Shown here piece after piece: positions 9,199 to 17,800 of a stretch of 64,000 nucleotides of DNA; the stretch's first letter is position 1, and each line of letters begins with the position of its first letter. Source of the stretch: Caulobacter sp. SL161 (GTDB lineage: Bacteria > Pseudomonadota > Alphaproteobacteria > Caulobacterales > Caulobacteraceae). A program made the translations under genes and the position numbers. Under the pieces are notes generated by a model. That model ran no database searches. It saw only the letters and a list, made by a program, of their open reading frames with translations, and had not been told where the DNA came from. The stretch lies in assembly GCF_026672375.1 (NCBI RefSeq), contig NZ_JAPPRA010000001.1, positions 2,914,001 to 2,978,000 on the forward strand. Direction: 5' to 3'.

Positions 9199-9832
9199 CG
9201 TGTCGCATCACCATCACGCCGTCCCACAGGCCTACGAGGAAAAAGGCCCCGGACAGCAGCGTAAAGTAGAAGGCGGCCGTCTCGAAAGCCTTCGCCAGCT
9301 TGGGTTCAGATCGGCTTGCCCAGAGAAAATAAGGAGGGACGGCCGAGACGGCCAAGCCGGCCGCAAACCAGGAAAACGGCTCTTTAGCGAGCTGGGCGGC
9401 GGCCTGGATGTCATCGGCTTGGAGAACCCCACCCGCGAGGGCCAAGAACGCAGCGCCGTTGCCGAGTTGGGGCTGAAGCATCAGTCGACGCAGCCAGTAG
9501 GTCGAGTCGTCCAGGTTGGCGCGGTGCAGCTCCGCCAGCTTCTGGTCTTCCAGTTGCCGCTCGGCGCGGTCCCTCTCCTCGGCTTTGCGGGCTTCCTCTT
9601 TGGCCTGTTCCCTCAGGAGCGCGTCCAGCTGACCTCGAGCGAGTTCCAGTCGCTGCTGCTCGACTGCGAGGTCGGTTCGCGCGTAGCCGAGCTGCTCGCG
9701 CCACTCGATCTCCTCCCTCTCTGTGCGCGGGTAGGATCTTTGGTTGCTCAGCGCTTGGAGATTGCGCGCCAGAGCCTCAACCGAGCACTTCAGCTCAGCG
9801 ATTTCTGCTTTCTGGGCTTCGATCTCTTCCAC
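9017..9832 (-). CDS. Coiled-coil membrane protein of phage region, hypothetical
   Basis: I chose the GTG at 9832 because AGGAGG lies four bases upstream (9837 to 9842); an in-frame ATG at 9880 has no such site. The 271-residue protein has a long Glu/Lys/Arg-rich coiled coil (about residues 3 to 115), then two or three hydrophobic segments between about 130 and 215, then a Pro/Ser/Ala-rich disordered tail. Its 3' end runs 182 bp antisense into the DUF1353 gene. Minus orientation inside a plus-strand late operon suggests separate control, as for lysogeny or superinfection-exclusion genes. The function is unknown. Confidence 0.6.
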   Translation of the reverse strand: MEEIEAQKAEIAELKCSVEALARNLQALSNQRSYPRTEREEIEWREQLGYARTDLAVEQQRLELARGQLDALLREQAKEEARKAEERDRAERQLEDQKLAELHRANLDDSTYWLRRLMLQPQLGNGAAFLALAGGVLQADDIQAAAQLAKEPFSWFAAGLAVSAVPPYFLWASRSEPKLAKAFETAAFYFTLLSGAFFLVGLWDGVMVMRHAKQALAEQTKAGSPPTSPSAPAAKSPPPSLPRETPAPPPRKSEPQGAAAQPAADHKDDRG

Positions 9833-9929
9833 GACGCCTCCTGCCGAATAGGCGGGGGTTGGAGCGCGCCAACGCTCCAAGCCGAGGGGGATAGGTGCCC
9901 CTCACGTCCGGGGGTGCACGCCCCTTTCG

Positions 9930-9962
9930 CCCCGCCACCGGTCCGACCGGCGGGGCCTTTCT
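9930..9962. other. GC-rich hairpin between the minus-strand membrane gene and the methylase
   Basis: CCCCGCC (9930 to 9936) pairs with GGCGGGG (9949 to 9955), followed on the plus strand by CCTTTCT. A smaller GGGG/CCCC hairpin with TTT sits just upstream at 9911 to 9927. The pair could terminate plus-strand readthrough ahead of the methylase gene at 9977, or act in the leader of the minus-strand gene. The T-run is short, so terminator function is only possible. Confidence 0.35.
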
Positions 9963-9976
9963 GAGTAGCTGTAAGC

Positions 9977-10783
9977 ATGGAGTCGAGTCCGATTTTCACC
10001 GCCGTCGCGCCCGTTAAGCCGGCGGCGCCCTACCTCGGTGGCAAGCGCAACCTGGCCAAGCGCCTGGTCGCCCGCATCGAGGCCATTCCCCACACCACCT
10101 ACGCCGAGCCTTTCGTGGGCATGGGCGGGGTGTTCTTTCGCCGCCGTCTGCGCCCCAAGGCCGAGGTGATCAACGACTGGAGCCGGGACGTCTGGACGTT
10201 CTTCCGCGTGCTCCAGGATCACTATGTGGCCTTCATGGACCTAATCCGGTTCCACATCTCGTCCAGGGCGGAGTTCGACCGGCTCAAGAGCCTGGACCCG
10301 GCCAAGATGACGGACCTGCAGCGGGCCGCGAGGTTCCTCTACCTCCAAAAGCTGGCCTTCGGCGGCAAGATCAACGGCCGCCACTATGGTGTCTCGCTTG
10401 ATCGGCCTGCTCGCTTCGACGTCACCCGCTTGTCCGGCGACTTGGCCGAGATCCGCGACCGTCTCGCCGGCGTCGAGATCGAGTGCCAGCCCTGGGCCGA
10501 GTTCATCGACCGCCGCGATACGCCCGGCACGCTCTTCTATCTCGACCCGCCTTACTGGGCCTGCGAGACAGACTACGGCGACGGCATGTTCAGCCGGGCC
10601 GACTTCGAGGCCCTGGCGGTCCGTTTGAAGGCGCTTAAAGGGCGCTTCGTAATGTCTTTGAATGACGTTCCAGGCGTGCGCGAGACCTTCAAGGACTTCC
10701 AGATCGAGGCCGTGGGCACCCACTACGGCGTCGCCGGCGTCGGGGCCGCCCCGGCCCGCGAGGTCATCATCACCCCGGCCTAA
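9977..10783 (+). CDS. DNA adenine N6-methyltransferase (D12 class), phage type
   Basis: The 268-residue product has the D12 class order. The N-terminal Y-L-G-G-K-R segment (about 16 to 21) and F-V-G-M-G-G (motif I, about 45) bind S-adenosylmethionine, and catalytic D-P-P-Y sits at 190 to 193. The enzyme would methylate adenine in a short DNA motif. Phage copies usually protect against host restriction or alter regulation. No partner restriction endonuclease is adjacent, so it looks like an orphan methylase. The target sequence cannot be read from the protein; Caulobacter's own cell-cycle methylase CcrM (GANTC) is of a different class. Confidence 0.88.
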   Translation: MESSPIFTAVAPVKPAAPYLGGKRNLAKRLVARIEAIPHTTYAEPFVGMGGVFFRRRLRPKAEVINDWSRDVWTFFRVLQDHYVAFMDLIRFHISSRAEFDRLKSLDPAKMTDLQRAARFLYLQKLAFGGKINGRHYGVSLDRPARFDVTRLSGDLAEIRDRLAGVEIECQPWAEFIDRRDTPGTLFYLDPPYWACETDYGDGMFSRADFEALAVRLKALKGRFVMSLNDVPGVRETFKDFQIEAVGTHYGVAGVGAAPAREVIITPA

Positions 10784-10798
10784 AGCCGCCTTGCCCTG

Positions 10799-10830
10799 CG
10801 CCGGCCCCTAGCTCCAGGATGGGGCCGGCG
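10799..10830 (+). other. 10-bp perfect hairpin ahead of the small Cys-rich gene
   Basis: CGCCGGCCCC (10799 to 10808) is perfectly complementary to GGGGCCGGCG (10821 to 10830), with a 12-base loop. No T-run follows. The ribosome-binding site GGAG of the gene starting at 10844 begins about four bases after the stem. The hairpin could stabilise the processed 3' end of the methylase transcript or affect translation of the next gene. Confidence 0.5.
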
Positions 10831-10843
10831 ATAGGAGAGCGCG

Positions 10844-11125
10844 ATGCGAACCCTCGGTCATTGTCAGGAGCACGGCCTGACCCTCTACACGGGCTGCCGT
10901 TGCGGCTGGAGCCGTAAGCGGCCCGCCCAGGCCGAGTGCCGCGCCATGCGGGCCTTCACGATCGAGGAGCTGCAGAGGATGGGGTGGTTTGCCTGCGGCG
11001 ACTGCGGCGGCCGGGACATCGGTGTCTCAATCTACAGCGACGGCCTGGGCTATCCCATGCAGCTGGAGGGGTGGATCCATCGAGCCCCCGGCTTCGCCCG
11101 CCCCCTGACCCTGGCCGGGGTTTAG
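10844..11125 (+). CDS. Small Cys-rich hypothetical protein (93 aa)
   Basis: The ATG is preceded by GGAG with a six to seven base gap. The product has Cys at positions 7, 18, 20 and 32 and a C-G-D-C-G motif near 50 to 54. This pattern could hold a zinc ion, although the spacing matches no zinc-finger family I can name. It is the last gene of the phage-like block. High Cys content and small size are common in phage accessory proteins; no function is proposed. Confidence 0.55.
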   Translation: MRTLGHCQEHGLTLYTGCRCGWSRKRPAQAECRAMRAFTIEELQRMGWFACGDCGGRDIGVSIYSDGLGYPMQLEGWIHRAPGFARPLTLAGV

Positions 11126-11147
11126 GCCTTGCCGATTTTCAGAGGCA

Positions 11148-11191
11148 CTGCGAAACCAAGTGTCTCGCGCTGCGAAACCAAATGTCGCGCT
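11148..11191. repeat. Two 22-bp tandem direct repeats at the phage/chromosome boundary
   Basis: CTGCGAAACCAAGTGTC (from 11148) recurs as CTGCGAAACCAAATGTC (from 11170), with one difference in 17 bases and a 22-bp period. The pair lies about 20 bp after the last phage-like gene. It could be an attachment-site arm, a protein-binding iteron or a residual repeat. Confidence 0.6.
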
Positions 11192-11211
11192 ACACCGGCC
11201 AAGGCCGTATT

Positions 11212-11308
11212 CCCTCTCCCCGGCCCTCTCCCCGGCCCTCTCCCGCTGGGAGAGGGTGCATTCGCGCCACGCGCTTTTGGCTATCCCCTCCCCCGCGGGG
11301 GAGGCGAA
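11212..11308. repeat. Intergenic palindromic repeat cluster
   Basis: A 12-bp unit of the form CTCTCCCCGGCC is repeated in tandem. It is followed by a 9-bp hairpin CCCTCTCCC/GGGAGAGGG (11236 to 11256) and a second C/G hairpin CCTCCCC/GGGGAGG (11287 to 11304). Similar C-rich palindromes occur at 45864 to 45978. This looks like a dispersed genomic repeat, and no gene is apparent in 11126 to 11322. Confidence 0.6.
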
Positions 11309-11322
11309 ATCAACGAAAGCTC

Positions 11323-11724
11323 TCAAGCCGTCCGAACGACCCCCGCCCCCTTGGCGGGCCAGGCGCAGAGCGCCAGCCAGGCCGCGATCCCGACGCCGGG
11401 AACCAGCGTCAGGCCCGCCAGCCAGCCGCCCAGCCCCATGTCGTGAAGGCGCTTGGACGACAAGGCCGCGAGCACCCAGACCTGCGCCAGCCACAGCCCC
11501 GCCGTCAGAGCGGCCCAAACCCAGCCGGCGTCGCGCGCGATCGCGTCCAGGGTCATCGCCCGATGATCGAGCATCGCGCCAAGACCGGCAAAACCGCCGC
11601 CGCTGGCGAAGGTCCAGAAATAGACGATGAAGCCCAGATGGCCGATCAGCCAGGCAAGGGTCGTCTGGGCCAGATAGGCGTCCCGCCCGATCACCCCACG
11701 CGCGTCGAACCACTGCCGGATCAT
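11323..11724 (-). CDS. DUF805 family membrane protein (1 of 3)
   Basis: The 133-residue product has four hydrophobic segments and the DUF805 signature K-R-L-H-D-M-G-L-G-G-W near residue 90, followed by a last membrane segment. DUF805 proteins are small inner-membrane proteins of unknown function. This is the last of three DUF805 genes on the same strand (also 11766 and 12243). The copies differ strongly outside the K-R-x-H-D motif, so the duplication is old or the genes arrived independently. Confidence 0.8.
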   Translation of the reverse strand: MIRQWFDARGVIGRDAYLAQTTLAWLIGHLGFIVYFWTFASGGGFAGLGAMLDHRAMTLDAIARDAGWVWAALTAGLWLAQVWVLAALSSKRLHDMGLGGWLAGLTLVPGVGIAAWLALCAWPAKGAGVVRTA

Positions 11725-11765
11725 CGCATTTCGCCCCTAACGTGAACGTCGGACGAAAGTAGATC

Positions 11766-12170
11766 CTAGATGGAAATCGTCTTCAAGGGGTTGGGCCCAT
11801 AGCGATTGGCGCCCTGCTCGCCGCCCATCACGCCCAGCTCGACCACCGACCAGAGGATGACCAGCGAGAACAGGAAATCCAGGAAGTGTTCGGGCTGCGG
11901 CCACACAGCGACCACCGCGATCAGGATCAACATCGACCACCAGCCCGACCGACCCCGGTCATGCAGCCGCTTGGACAGCAGGCAGGCGCCGGTAAACAGC
12001 AGGATCGGATAGACGAACCAGCCCGTCAGCCAGTGCAGGGTGTAGTTGGCGATCGCCTCGTAAAAGACGGCGACGCCGACCACGACGGCCGAGGCGACCA
12101 GGAACGGCGTACGCGCCAGCCTGCCGTTCGACGACAGGAACAGTTCCGCCAGTTCGCTACGATCGCTCAT
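11766..12170 (-). CDS. DUF805 family membrane protein (2 of 3)
   Basis: I chose the ATG at 12170 (M-S-D-R-S-E-L), which has GGAG just upstream; an in-frame extension to 12209 adds an unlikely Arg/Pro-rich leader. The 134-residue protein has four membrane segments and the motif K-R-L-H-D-R-G-R-S-G-W-W near residue 70. It ends with G-x-N-R-Y-G-P-N-P, a conserved DUF805 tail in which an aromatic residue and Pro follow N-R. It lies between the two other DUF805 genes. Confidence 0.82.
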   Translation of the reverse strand: MSDRSELAELFLSSNGRLARTPFLVASAVVVGVAVFYEAIANYTLHWLTGWFVYPILLFTGACLLSKRLHDRGRSGWWSMLILIAVVAVWPQPEHFLDFLFSLVILWSVVELGVMGGEQGANRYGPNPLKTISI

Positions 12171-12242
12171 TCGCCTGCTCCGAGTCGGTGGATGCACCGC
12201 TCGCGGCAATCTAGGCGTTGACGGAGACCGCTGGAAGTCCGC

Positions 12243-12698
12243 CTAGGCGACAGCCGGCGTCTCCGAGGGCGAAGGCTCGCGCGGCGCCTTCGGCGACGGC
12301 CCGAAGCGATTGTCGCCGGGCGTCCCCTCCAGCAAGCCGAAGTCGATGAAGACCCAGAGCAAGACAAGGATGCCGACAACGTCGCTCGTCAGCGAGAGAG
12401 ACCGCGGGAAACCGACCATGGCTTCGATACGCCCCGCCAGTTCACTACCGAGCAGCAGCAGCGCCCACCAGGCCGACCGGTTACGGTCATGCATGCGTTT
12501 GGCGAGCAGCGCATAGCTCGGCCAGACAGTCAGCAGCGTCAATATCCAGGAACGGTGCTCGGTCAAATCGAGACCAAGCAGCCGCTCTAGGAGCACAAAG
12601 AGGGTCGCGGCGACCACCAACAACCCGATCCAGTAGATCCAAAGATCGCGACGACGGAGGCGACCCTGGAAGCTCAGCATCGTCTGGGTGAAGGTCAC
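12243..12698 (-). CDS. DUF805 family membrane protein (3 of 3)
   Basis: The 151-residue product begins L-S-F-Q-G-R-L-R-R-R-D-L-W, the usual DUF805 N-terminus. It has K-R-M-H-D-R-N-R-S-A-W-W near residue 70 and closes with N-R-F-G-P-S-P. Four membrane helices are visible. The function is unknown. It lies 41 bp downstream of the acyl-CoA carboxylase alpha gene on the same strand, so readthrough is possible. Confidence 0.85.
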   Translation of the reverse strand: MTFTQTMLSFQGRLRRRDLWIYWIGLLVVAATLFVLLERLLGLDLTEHRSWILTLLTVWPSYALLAKRMHDRNRSAWWALLLLGSELAGRIEAMVGFPRSLSLTSDVVGILVLLWVFIDFGLLEGTPGDNRFGPSPKAPREPSPSETPAVA

Positions 12699-12739
12699 AG
12701 AAGTTCTCCTAGGCCACGAAACCGAGAAGAAAACTTCTC

Positions 12740-14737
12740 TTACGCGAACTCAACCAGAATCTCATCCGCCGCGACCGGGTCGCCGCCCTTGGCGTTGACC
12801 GCCTTGACCACGCCGTCTCGCTCGGCGCGGATGATGTTCTGCATCTTCATGGCTTCGAGCACGCAGACCACCTCGCCCTCGCGGACCTGCTGACCGGCGG
12901 TGACGTCCATCGAGACCACCAGACCCGGCATGGGGGACAACACCAGCTTGGAGGTGTCGGCCGCCTGCTTCTCGGGCAGCTTGTCGTGCAGCTCGGCCGA
13001 GCGCGGGGTCAGCACCAGCACGCGGGTCTTGGCGGCGCGGTGGCGGATGGTGAAGCCCTCGGCGGCCGGGGCGGCCTGGACGGTGAAGGCCACGCCGTTC
13101 AGCACGGCCTTGAACACCGGCTTGCCCGGACGCCAGTCGATGTCGGTCAGGAACAGGGTGCGGCCTTCGTCGAGCAGCTCGACAGCCACCGCGCCGTCCT
13201 CGCCGGCGACCTTGACCTGCCGGCGCACGTCGCCGATCGCCACAACCCACGCGTCGCGGGCCTCGCCGATCAGGCCGGACTCATAGCTGCGGGCCCGGGT
13301 CGCGTAGACCCGCTGCATCGCCGCGCCGACGGCGGTCAGGATGTCGAGCTGGAGAGCCGTCGGGGTCGTGCCGTTGAAGCCTTCCGGGAACTCGTCCTTG
13401 ATGTAGCTGGTCGCCAGCTTGCCCGACCGGAAGCGCGCCTCGTCCATCACGGCGGCCAGGAACGGGATGTTCTGGCCCAGGCCCTCGATGTGGAAGTCCT
13501 CCAGCGCCCGGCCCATGCCGTCGATGGCGGCCAGGCGCGTCGGCGCCCAGGTGCAGAGCTTGGAGATCATCGGATCGTAGAACATCGAGATCTCGTCGCC
13601 CTCACGGACGCCGGCGTCGTTGCGGACCTTGTAGCCGTCCTTCTCGCCTTCGGCCGGCGGGTCGTAGCGCACCAGGCGGCCAATGCTGGGCAGGAACTTG
13701 CGGTACGGGTCTTCGGCGTAGATGCGGCTTTCGATGGCCCAGCCGTTGATCGAGAGGTCCGACTGGCCAAAGGCCATCTTCTCCCCATAGGCCGAGCGGA
13801 TCATCTGCTCGACCAAGTCCAGGCCCGTGATCAGTTCGGTGACCGGGTGCTCGACCTGCAGGCGGGTGTTCATCTCCAGGAAGAAGAAGCTCTTGTCCTG
13901 GCCGGCGACGAACTCGACCGTGCCGGCTGAGTCATAGTTCACGGCCTTGGCCAGGGCGACGGCCTGGGCGCCCATGGCGTTGCGGGTGGCCTCGTCCAGC
14001 AGCGGGCTGGGGGCCTCCTCGATGACCTTCTGGTTGCGGCGCTGGATCGAGCACTCGCGCTCGAACAGGTGGACGACATTGCCGTGCTTGTCGCCCAGCA
14101 CCTGGATCTCGATGTGGCGCGGGCTCTCGATGAACTTCTCGATGAAGATGCGGTCATCGCCAAAGCTGGCCTTGGCCTCGGCGCGGACGGCCGGGAAGCC
14201 TTCCTCGACGTCCTGGCGGGTCCAGGCCACGCGGATGCCCTTGCCGCCGCCGCCGGCCGACGCCTTGATCATCACCGGATAGCCGATCTCCTCGGAGATC
14301 TTCACGGCCTCGGCGGTGTCGGCGATCTCGCCGATATGGCCCGGCACGCAGGAGACGCCCGCGGCCTGGGCGAACTTCTTGCTCTCGATCTTGTCGCCCA
14401 TGGCGCTGATGGCGCCGGGGTTGGGACCGATGAAGACGATCCCCTCGTCGGCGCAGCGCTGGGCGAAGCCGGCGTTCTCGGACAGAAAGCCAAAGCCGGG
14501 GTGCACGGCCTGCGCGCCCGTCTGCTTGCACGCGGCGATGATCTTGTCGGCGACGAGGTAGGATTGATTGGCCGGCGAGGCGCCGATGTGCACGGTCTCG
14601 TCGGCCATCTCCACGGCCAGGCTGCCCGCGTCAGCGTCGGAGTAGACGACCACCGTCTTGATCCCCAGACGACGGCAGGTCTTGATCACCCGGACTGCGA
14701 TCTCGCCACGGTTGGCGATCAGGATCTTCGAGAACAT
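12740..14737 (-). CDS. pccA: Acetyl-/propionyl-CoA carboxylase alpha subunit (biotin carboxylase + BCCP)
   Basis: I chose the ATG at 14737 (M-F-S-K-I-L-I-A-N-R-G); GGAAG lies upstream. The 665-residue protein has a biotin carboxylase N-domain, an ATP-grasp domain with the Gly-rich loop K-A-S-A-G-G-G-G-K-G at about 158 to 167, and a C-terminal biotin-carrier domain. Biotinyl Lys631 lies in E-A-M-K-M. It carboxylates biotin with ATP and bicarbonate and passes the carboxyl group to a beta subunit that is not in this window. Length and domain order match propionyl-CoA carboxylase alpha; methylcrotonyl- or other acyl-CoA substrates cannot be excluded from this subunit alone. Confidence 0.88.
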   Translation of the reverse strand: MFSKILIANRGEIAVRVIKTCRRLGIKTVVVYSDADAGSLAVEMADETVHIGASPANQSYLVADKIIAACKQTGAQAVHPGFGFLSENAGFAQRCADEGIVFIGPNPGAISAMGDKIESKKFAQAAGVSCVPGHIGEIADTAEAVKISEEIGYPVMIKASAGGGGKGIRVAWTRQDVEEGFPAVRAEAKASFGDDRIFIEKFIESPRHIEIQVLGDKHGNVVHLFERECSIQRRNQKVIEEAPSPLLDEATRNAMGAQAVALAKAVNYDSAGTVEFVAGQDKSFFFLEMNTRLQVEHPVTELITGLDLVEQMIRSAYGEKMAFGQSDLSINGWAIESRIYAEDPYRKFLPSIGRLVRYDPPAEGEKDGYKVRNDAGVREGDEISMFYDPMISKLCTWAPTRLAAIDGMGRALEDFHIEGLGQNIPFLAAVMDEARFRSGKLATSYIKDEFPEGFNGTTPTALQLDILTAVGAAMQRVYATRARSYESGLIGEARDAWVVAIGDVRRQVKVAGEDGAVAVELLDEGRTLFLTDIDWRPGKPVFKAVLNGVAFTVQAAPAAEGFTIRHRAAKTRVLVLTPRSAELHDKLPEKQAADTSKLVLSPMPGLVVSMDVTAGQQVREGEVVCVLEAMKMQNIIRAERDGVVKAVNAKGGDPVAADEILVEFA

Positions 14738-14839
14738 CGGCAACTTCCGCCCGCAGTTTTTTGTGCTTTGCAGCATGGCCTATCAGGCCCCGCCGGGTTT
14801 GCAAGCTTGCCCTTACGGCGCTAAACCGGACCAAAGGCA

Positions 14840-14853
14840 TGACACCGGTTACC
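14840..14853 (+). promoter_or_regulatory. LacI-type operator-like palindrome upstream of the giant LamG gene
   Basis: TGACACCGGTTACC has a central CCGG and imperfect dyad symmetry, in the style of LacI/GalR-family operators. It lies 46 bp upstream of the ATG at 14899. A near-identical site, TGACACCGGTATCA, lies just upstream of the other LamG gene at 23206 to 23219, which makes a shared regulator likely. Confidence 0.55.
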
Positions 14854-14898
14854 TAACACAGGGTCCGAGATGGTCGCCATCGGGAGGAGACGGTCGTC

Positions 14899-17800
14899 AT
14901 GAAGTCGATGTTCCTGGGCTCGACCTGCGCCCTGGCCCTGGCCAGCGCCGCCAACGCCGCCAACGCCGCGCCGGCCGGTGATCCGGCGCTTCTCTTCCGG
15001 CTTTCGGGCGACAAGGGTCTGGTGGCCGACATCGCCGCCGGCGATCCCATTCCGAACTTCGCCGACAAGGTCACCCTGATCGAGGGCAGGACCGGCCAGG
15101 GCTTCCGCGCCGCCGATGATGGCGTCGTCTCGTGGAACGCGCCCGGCAATATCCAGGCCCAGCGGGGGACCCTCGCCTTCTTCTGGAAGTCCGGCTACCC
15201 GGTCGGCGTCGCGCCGTTCGTGATCTTCCGCGTCGGTTACGCCGACCACTCCAGCTGGGACATGGCGTTCCTGCGCATCGACTGGAACGGCCAGGGCTTC
15301 GACGCCTTCGTCACCGACAATGGCCTCTCGCGCACCCGCGTGTCGTTCAAGGTCGACAAGGCCCCCGCCCCCGACGCTTGGACGCATCTGGCCTTCACCT
15401 GGGACGAGACCACCGGCGTCCAGCTCTTTGTCGACGGCAAGCTGGCGGCGAAAAAGGAGACCAAGGCCGCCTATGACTCCGGCCTCGACCAGTTCGGGGT
15501 CGCCGGTCGCGTGATCGCGCCGCACCAGGTGCAGAGCCGCTACAACTTCACGCGCGGCGGCGATCTGGACGAGCTGCGGGTCTATGACCGCCCGCTGGCC
15601 GCAGACGCCATCGCCGCCCTGGCCCGCAACGAAACCCCGGCCATCGCAGCGCCCGTCGCCACGCTCGGCGACCCCGCCGTCCGCGCCGCCTGGAAGCAGC
15701 GCTATGGCTGGACCAAGACCGCGCCGCCGCTCCTGGCCGACGAGAAGACCACGATCCGCAAGGTCGAGATCGCCGACGCCAAGGACATCAAGCAGTGGAT
15801 GTGGCGGGCCAATGACGGCATCTCGGAGACCACCTGGCCCGGCGTCTACAACCGCTCGCGCCTGCCCGGCCGCGACGACTATTTCCCGCTGCCGGACTGG
15901 AACGTCTATGTCGACGGCGGCAAGGCCCTGACGCTGGCCCTGCCCGACGAGCCGATCAACCGCATCGAGATCCAGGGCCCGGCCTATGGCGATCTCTCCT
16001 GGGCCGCCAAGGCGGGCGACAAGGGCGCCGGCGTGGCGAGCCGAGCCAAGGACCAGCAGCGCAGCGTCGCGAGCCTGGACCCGCCGCTGAAGGGCGGCGT
16101 CCTGACCTTCACGAACGTCGTGCAGGAAACCCCGATCCAGGAGCTCTGGGCCTATAACGTCTTCGCCGGCGCCGAGCCGAAGGACGCGTTCAAGATGAGC
16201 TACACGGTCCGGACCGAGGTGGCGCCGGACTATCTGAACCTGGCCGACCTGAACGCCTACATCGCGGGCCGCCATCCGATGGGCGAGCGCGCCACCGTCG
16301 TCGCCATTCCCGAAGGCGCGCCGAACCGGTCGCGCCCCGCCGGCGACCTTACGGCCAAGGGCCTGCCGATCGTCCATGTGCTGATCCCGTCCGGCTTCGG
16401 CGATGCGCCGGCGGCCAAGCCGCTGGCTCGCAACTGGGCCTATGGCTGGGAGAACGCCCGCGACGGCCTGGACGGCGTCGCGCTCGACATCCCCGCCCTG
16501 CCCGGCGCGGCCGGGACGATCATACCCCTGAACATCCAGCTGAAGGACCCGATCTGGCCGGGCCGCAACATGATCGACGTCAGCGTCTCGGTGAAGGCCG
16601 GCGAGGCCCGCACCGTGTGGCTGGACCTGCGCGACCGCATCCTGACCGCCGACAGCCTCTACCTGACCCTGGCCGCCGACAGCGCCGAGTTTGGTCCCAA
16701 GGCCCTGGACGGCGCCAAGATCCGTCTGGTGCTGAAAGACCGCGACCAGGCCAAGGTCGAACACATCCAAGACCGCCTGAACCAGGTGAAGGACAACTGG
16801 GCCTTCCTGGTGGAGGAGCACACCACCTCCAAGCGCCAGGGCCTCTATCGCCGCCTCTACGCCGACATCTCCGACCTGCTGCGCGTCGATCCCGACAACC
16901 CGATCGGCCGCGAATACTGGGGCGACATCACCTATGGCAGCCAGGGATGGCCGGCGTTCGAGCAGCCCAAGCCCAGGGACGACACGCCGCTGTGGGCCTT
17001 CCGCCAACTGGAAGACCTCAAGCTGGTCTCCAAGTTCATCACCTGGTGGATCGACGAGCGGCAGGCCGACTTCGGCGACTTCGGCGGCGGCCTTTCGGAC
17101 GACAGCGACCTTCTGCAGCAATGGCCCGGCGTGGCCTTGATGGGCGTGCAGCCCGACAAGATCACCCACTCGCTGAACCGGCTGACCGACGCGGTCTACA
17201 AGAACGGCATGTTCACGGACGGCCTGTCGACCATCGCGACCGACGAACTCCACGCCTATGAGGAGGGCATCAACTCCAACGCCGAGGCGATGTACGTCAA
17301 CTACGGCGATCCGCTGGCGGTCGAGCGCCTGTTCACGACGGTAAAGGCCCTGCCCCGCATCGTCGACCAGAACCCGGCCGGCCATGTGCACTTCAACACC
17401 AACTGGTACAGCGGCAAGATCTCGTATCGCGAGGGCCCGTGGGAGTGGCAGAAGCCCTATTCGTTCGGCGTCACCCATCCTTCGATCCTGATCGCCGACT
17501 ACAATGGCGACGCCACGGCCAAGGCCACGGTGCTGGGCCTGGCCGACAGCTATCTGGCCCACGCCAAGCCCGATGGCTCCCTGCCCAACGAGATCAACTG
17601 GCGCAGCGACGCCGAGCGGGGCGGCACGGTGCTGCAGGGCTCGGGCGCGGATGGTCCGTTCCAGCTGTTCTGGTCGGCCTGGCGCCTCTCGGGCGATGCG
17701 AAATATCTGGCGCCCATCCACTGGCGGATCGGCAAGAACGGTCTGAAATCGCTGGCGGCGGTCAACGAGAACGCCCTCACCGCGCTGAACCTGGGCGCGC

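Larger units (their letters stand above)
1..11125. mobile_element. Prophage or phage-derived tail module (right part)
   Basis: A run of tightly packed plus-strand genes encodes tail-type structural proteins, followed by DUF1353, a phage-type DNA adenine methylase and a small Cys-rich protein. Junctions at 1763, 4181 and 8809 are ATGA overlaps, and gaps elsewhere in the tail run are 1 to 2 bp, as in a single late operon. Head, packaging, integrase and lysis genes are not seen and would lie left of the window if present. The module ends near 11.1 kb, after which ordinary chromosomal genes begin. Whether it is an intact prophage, a remnant or a tailocin cannot be decided here. Confidence 0.8.

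Noticed and set aside
9930..9962. Confident terminator call
   Set aside because: Stem is good but the T-run is short and no plus-strand gene ends just upstream, so it is listed only as a hairpin.
11212..11308. Possible CRISPR-like array
   Set aside because: The repeats are short, adjacent and palindromic, with no unique spacers and no cas genes.
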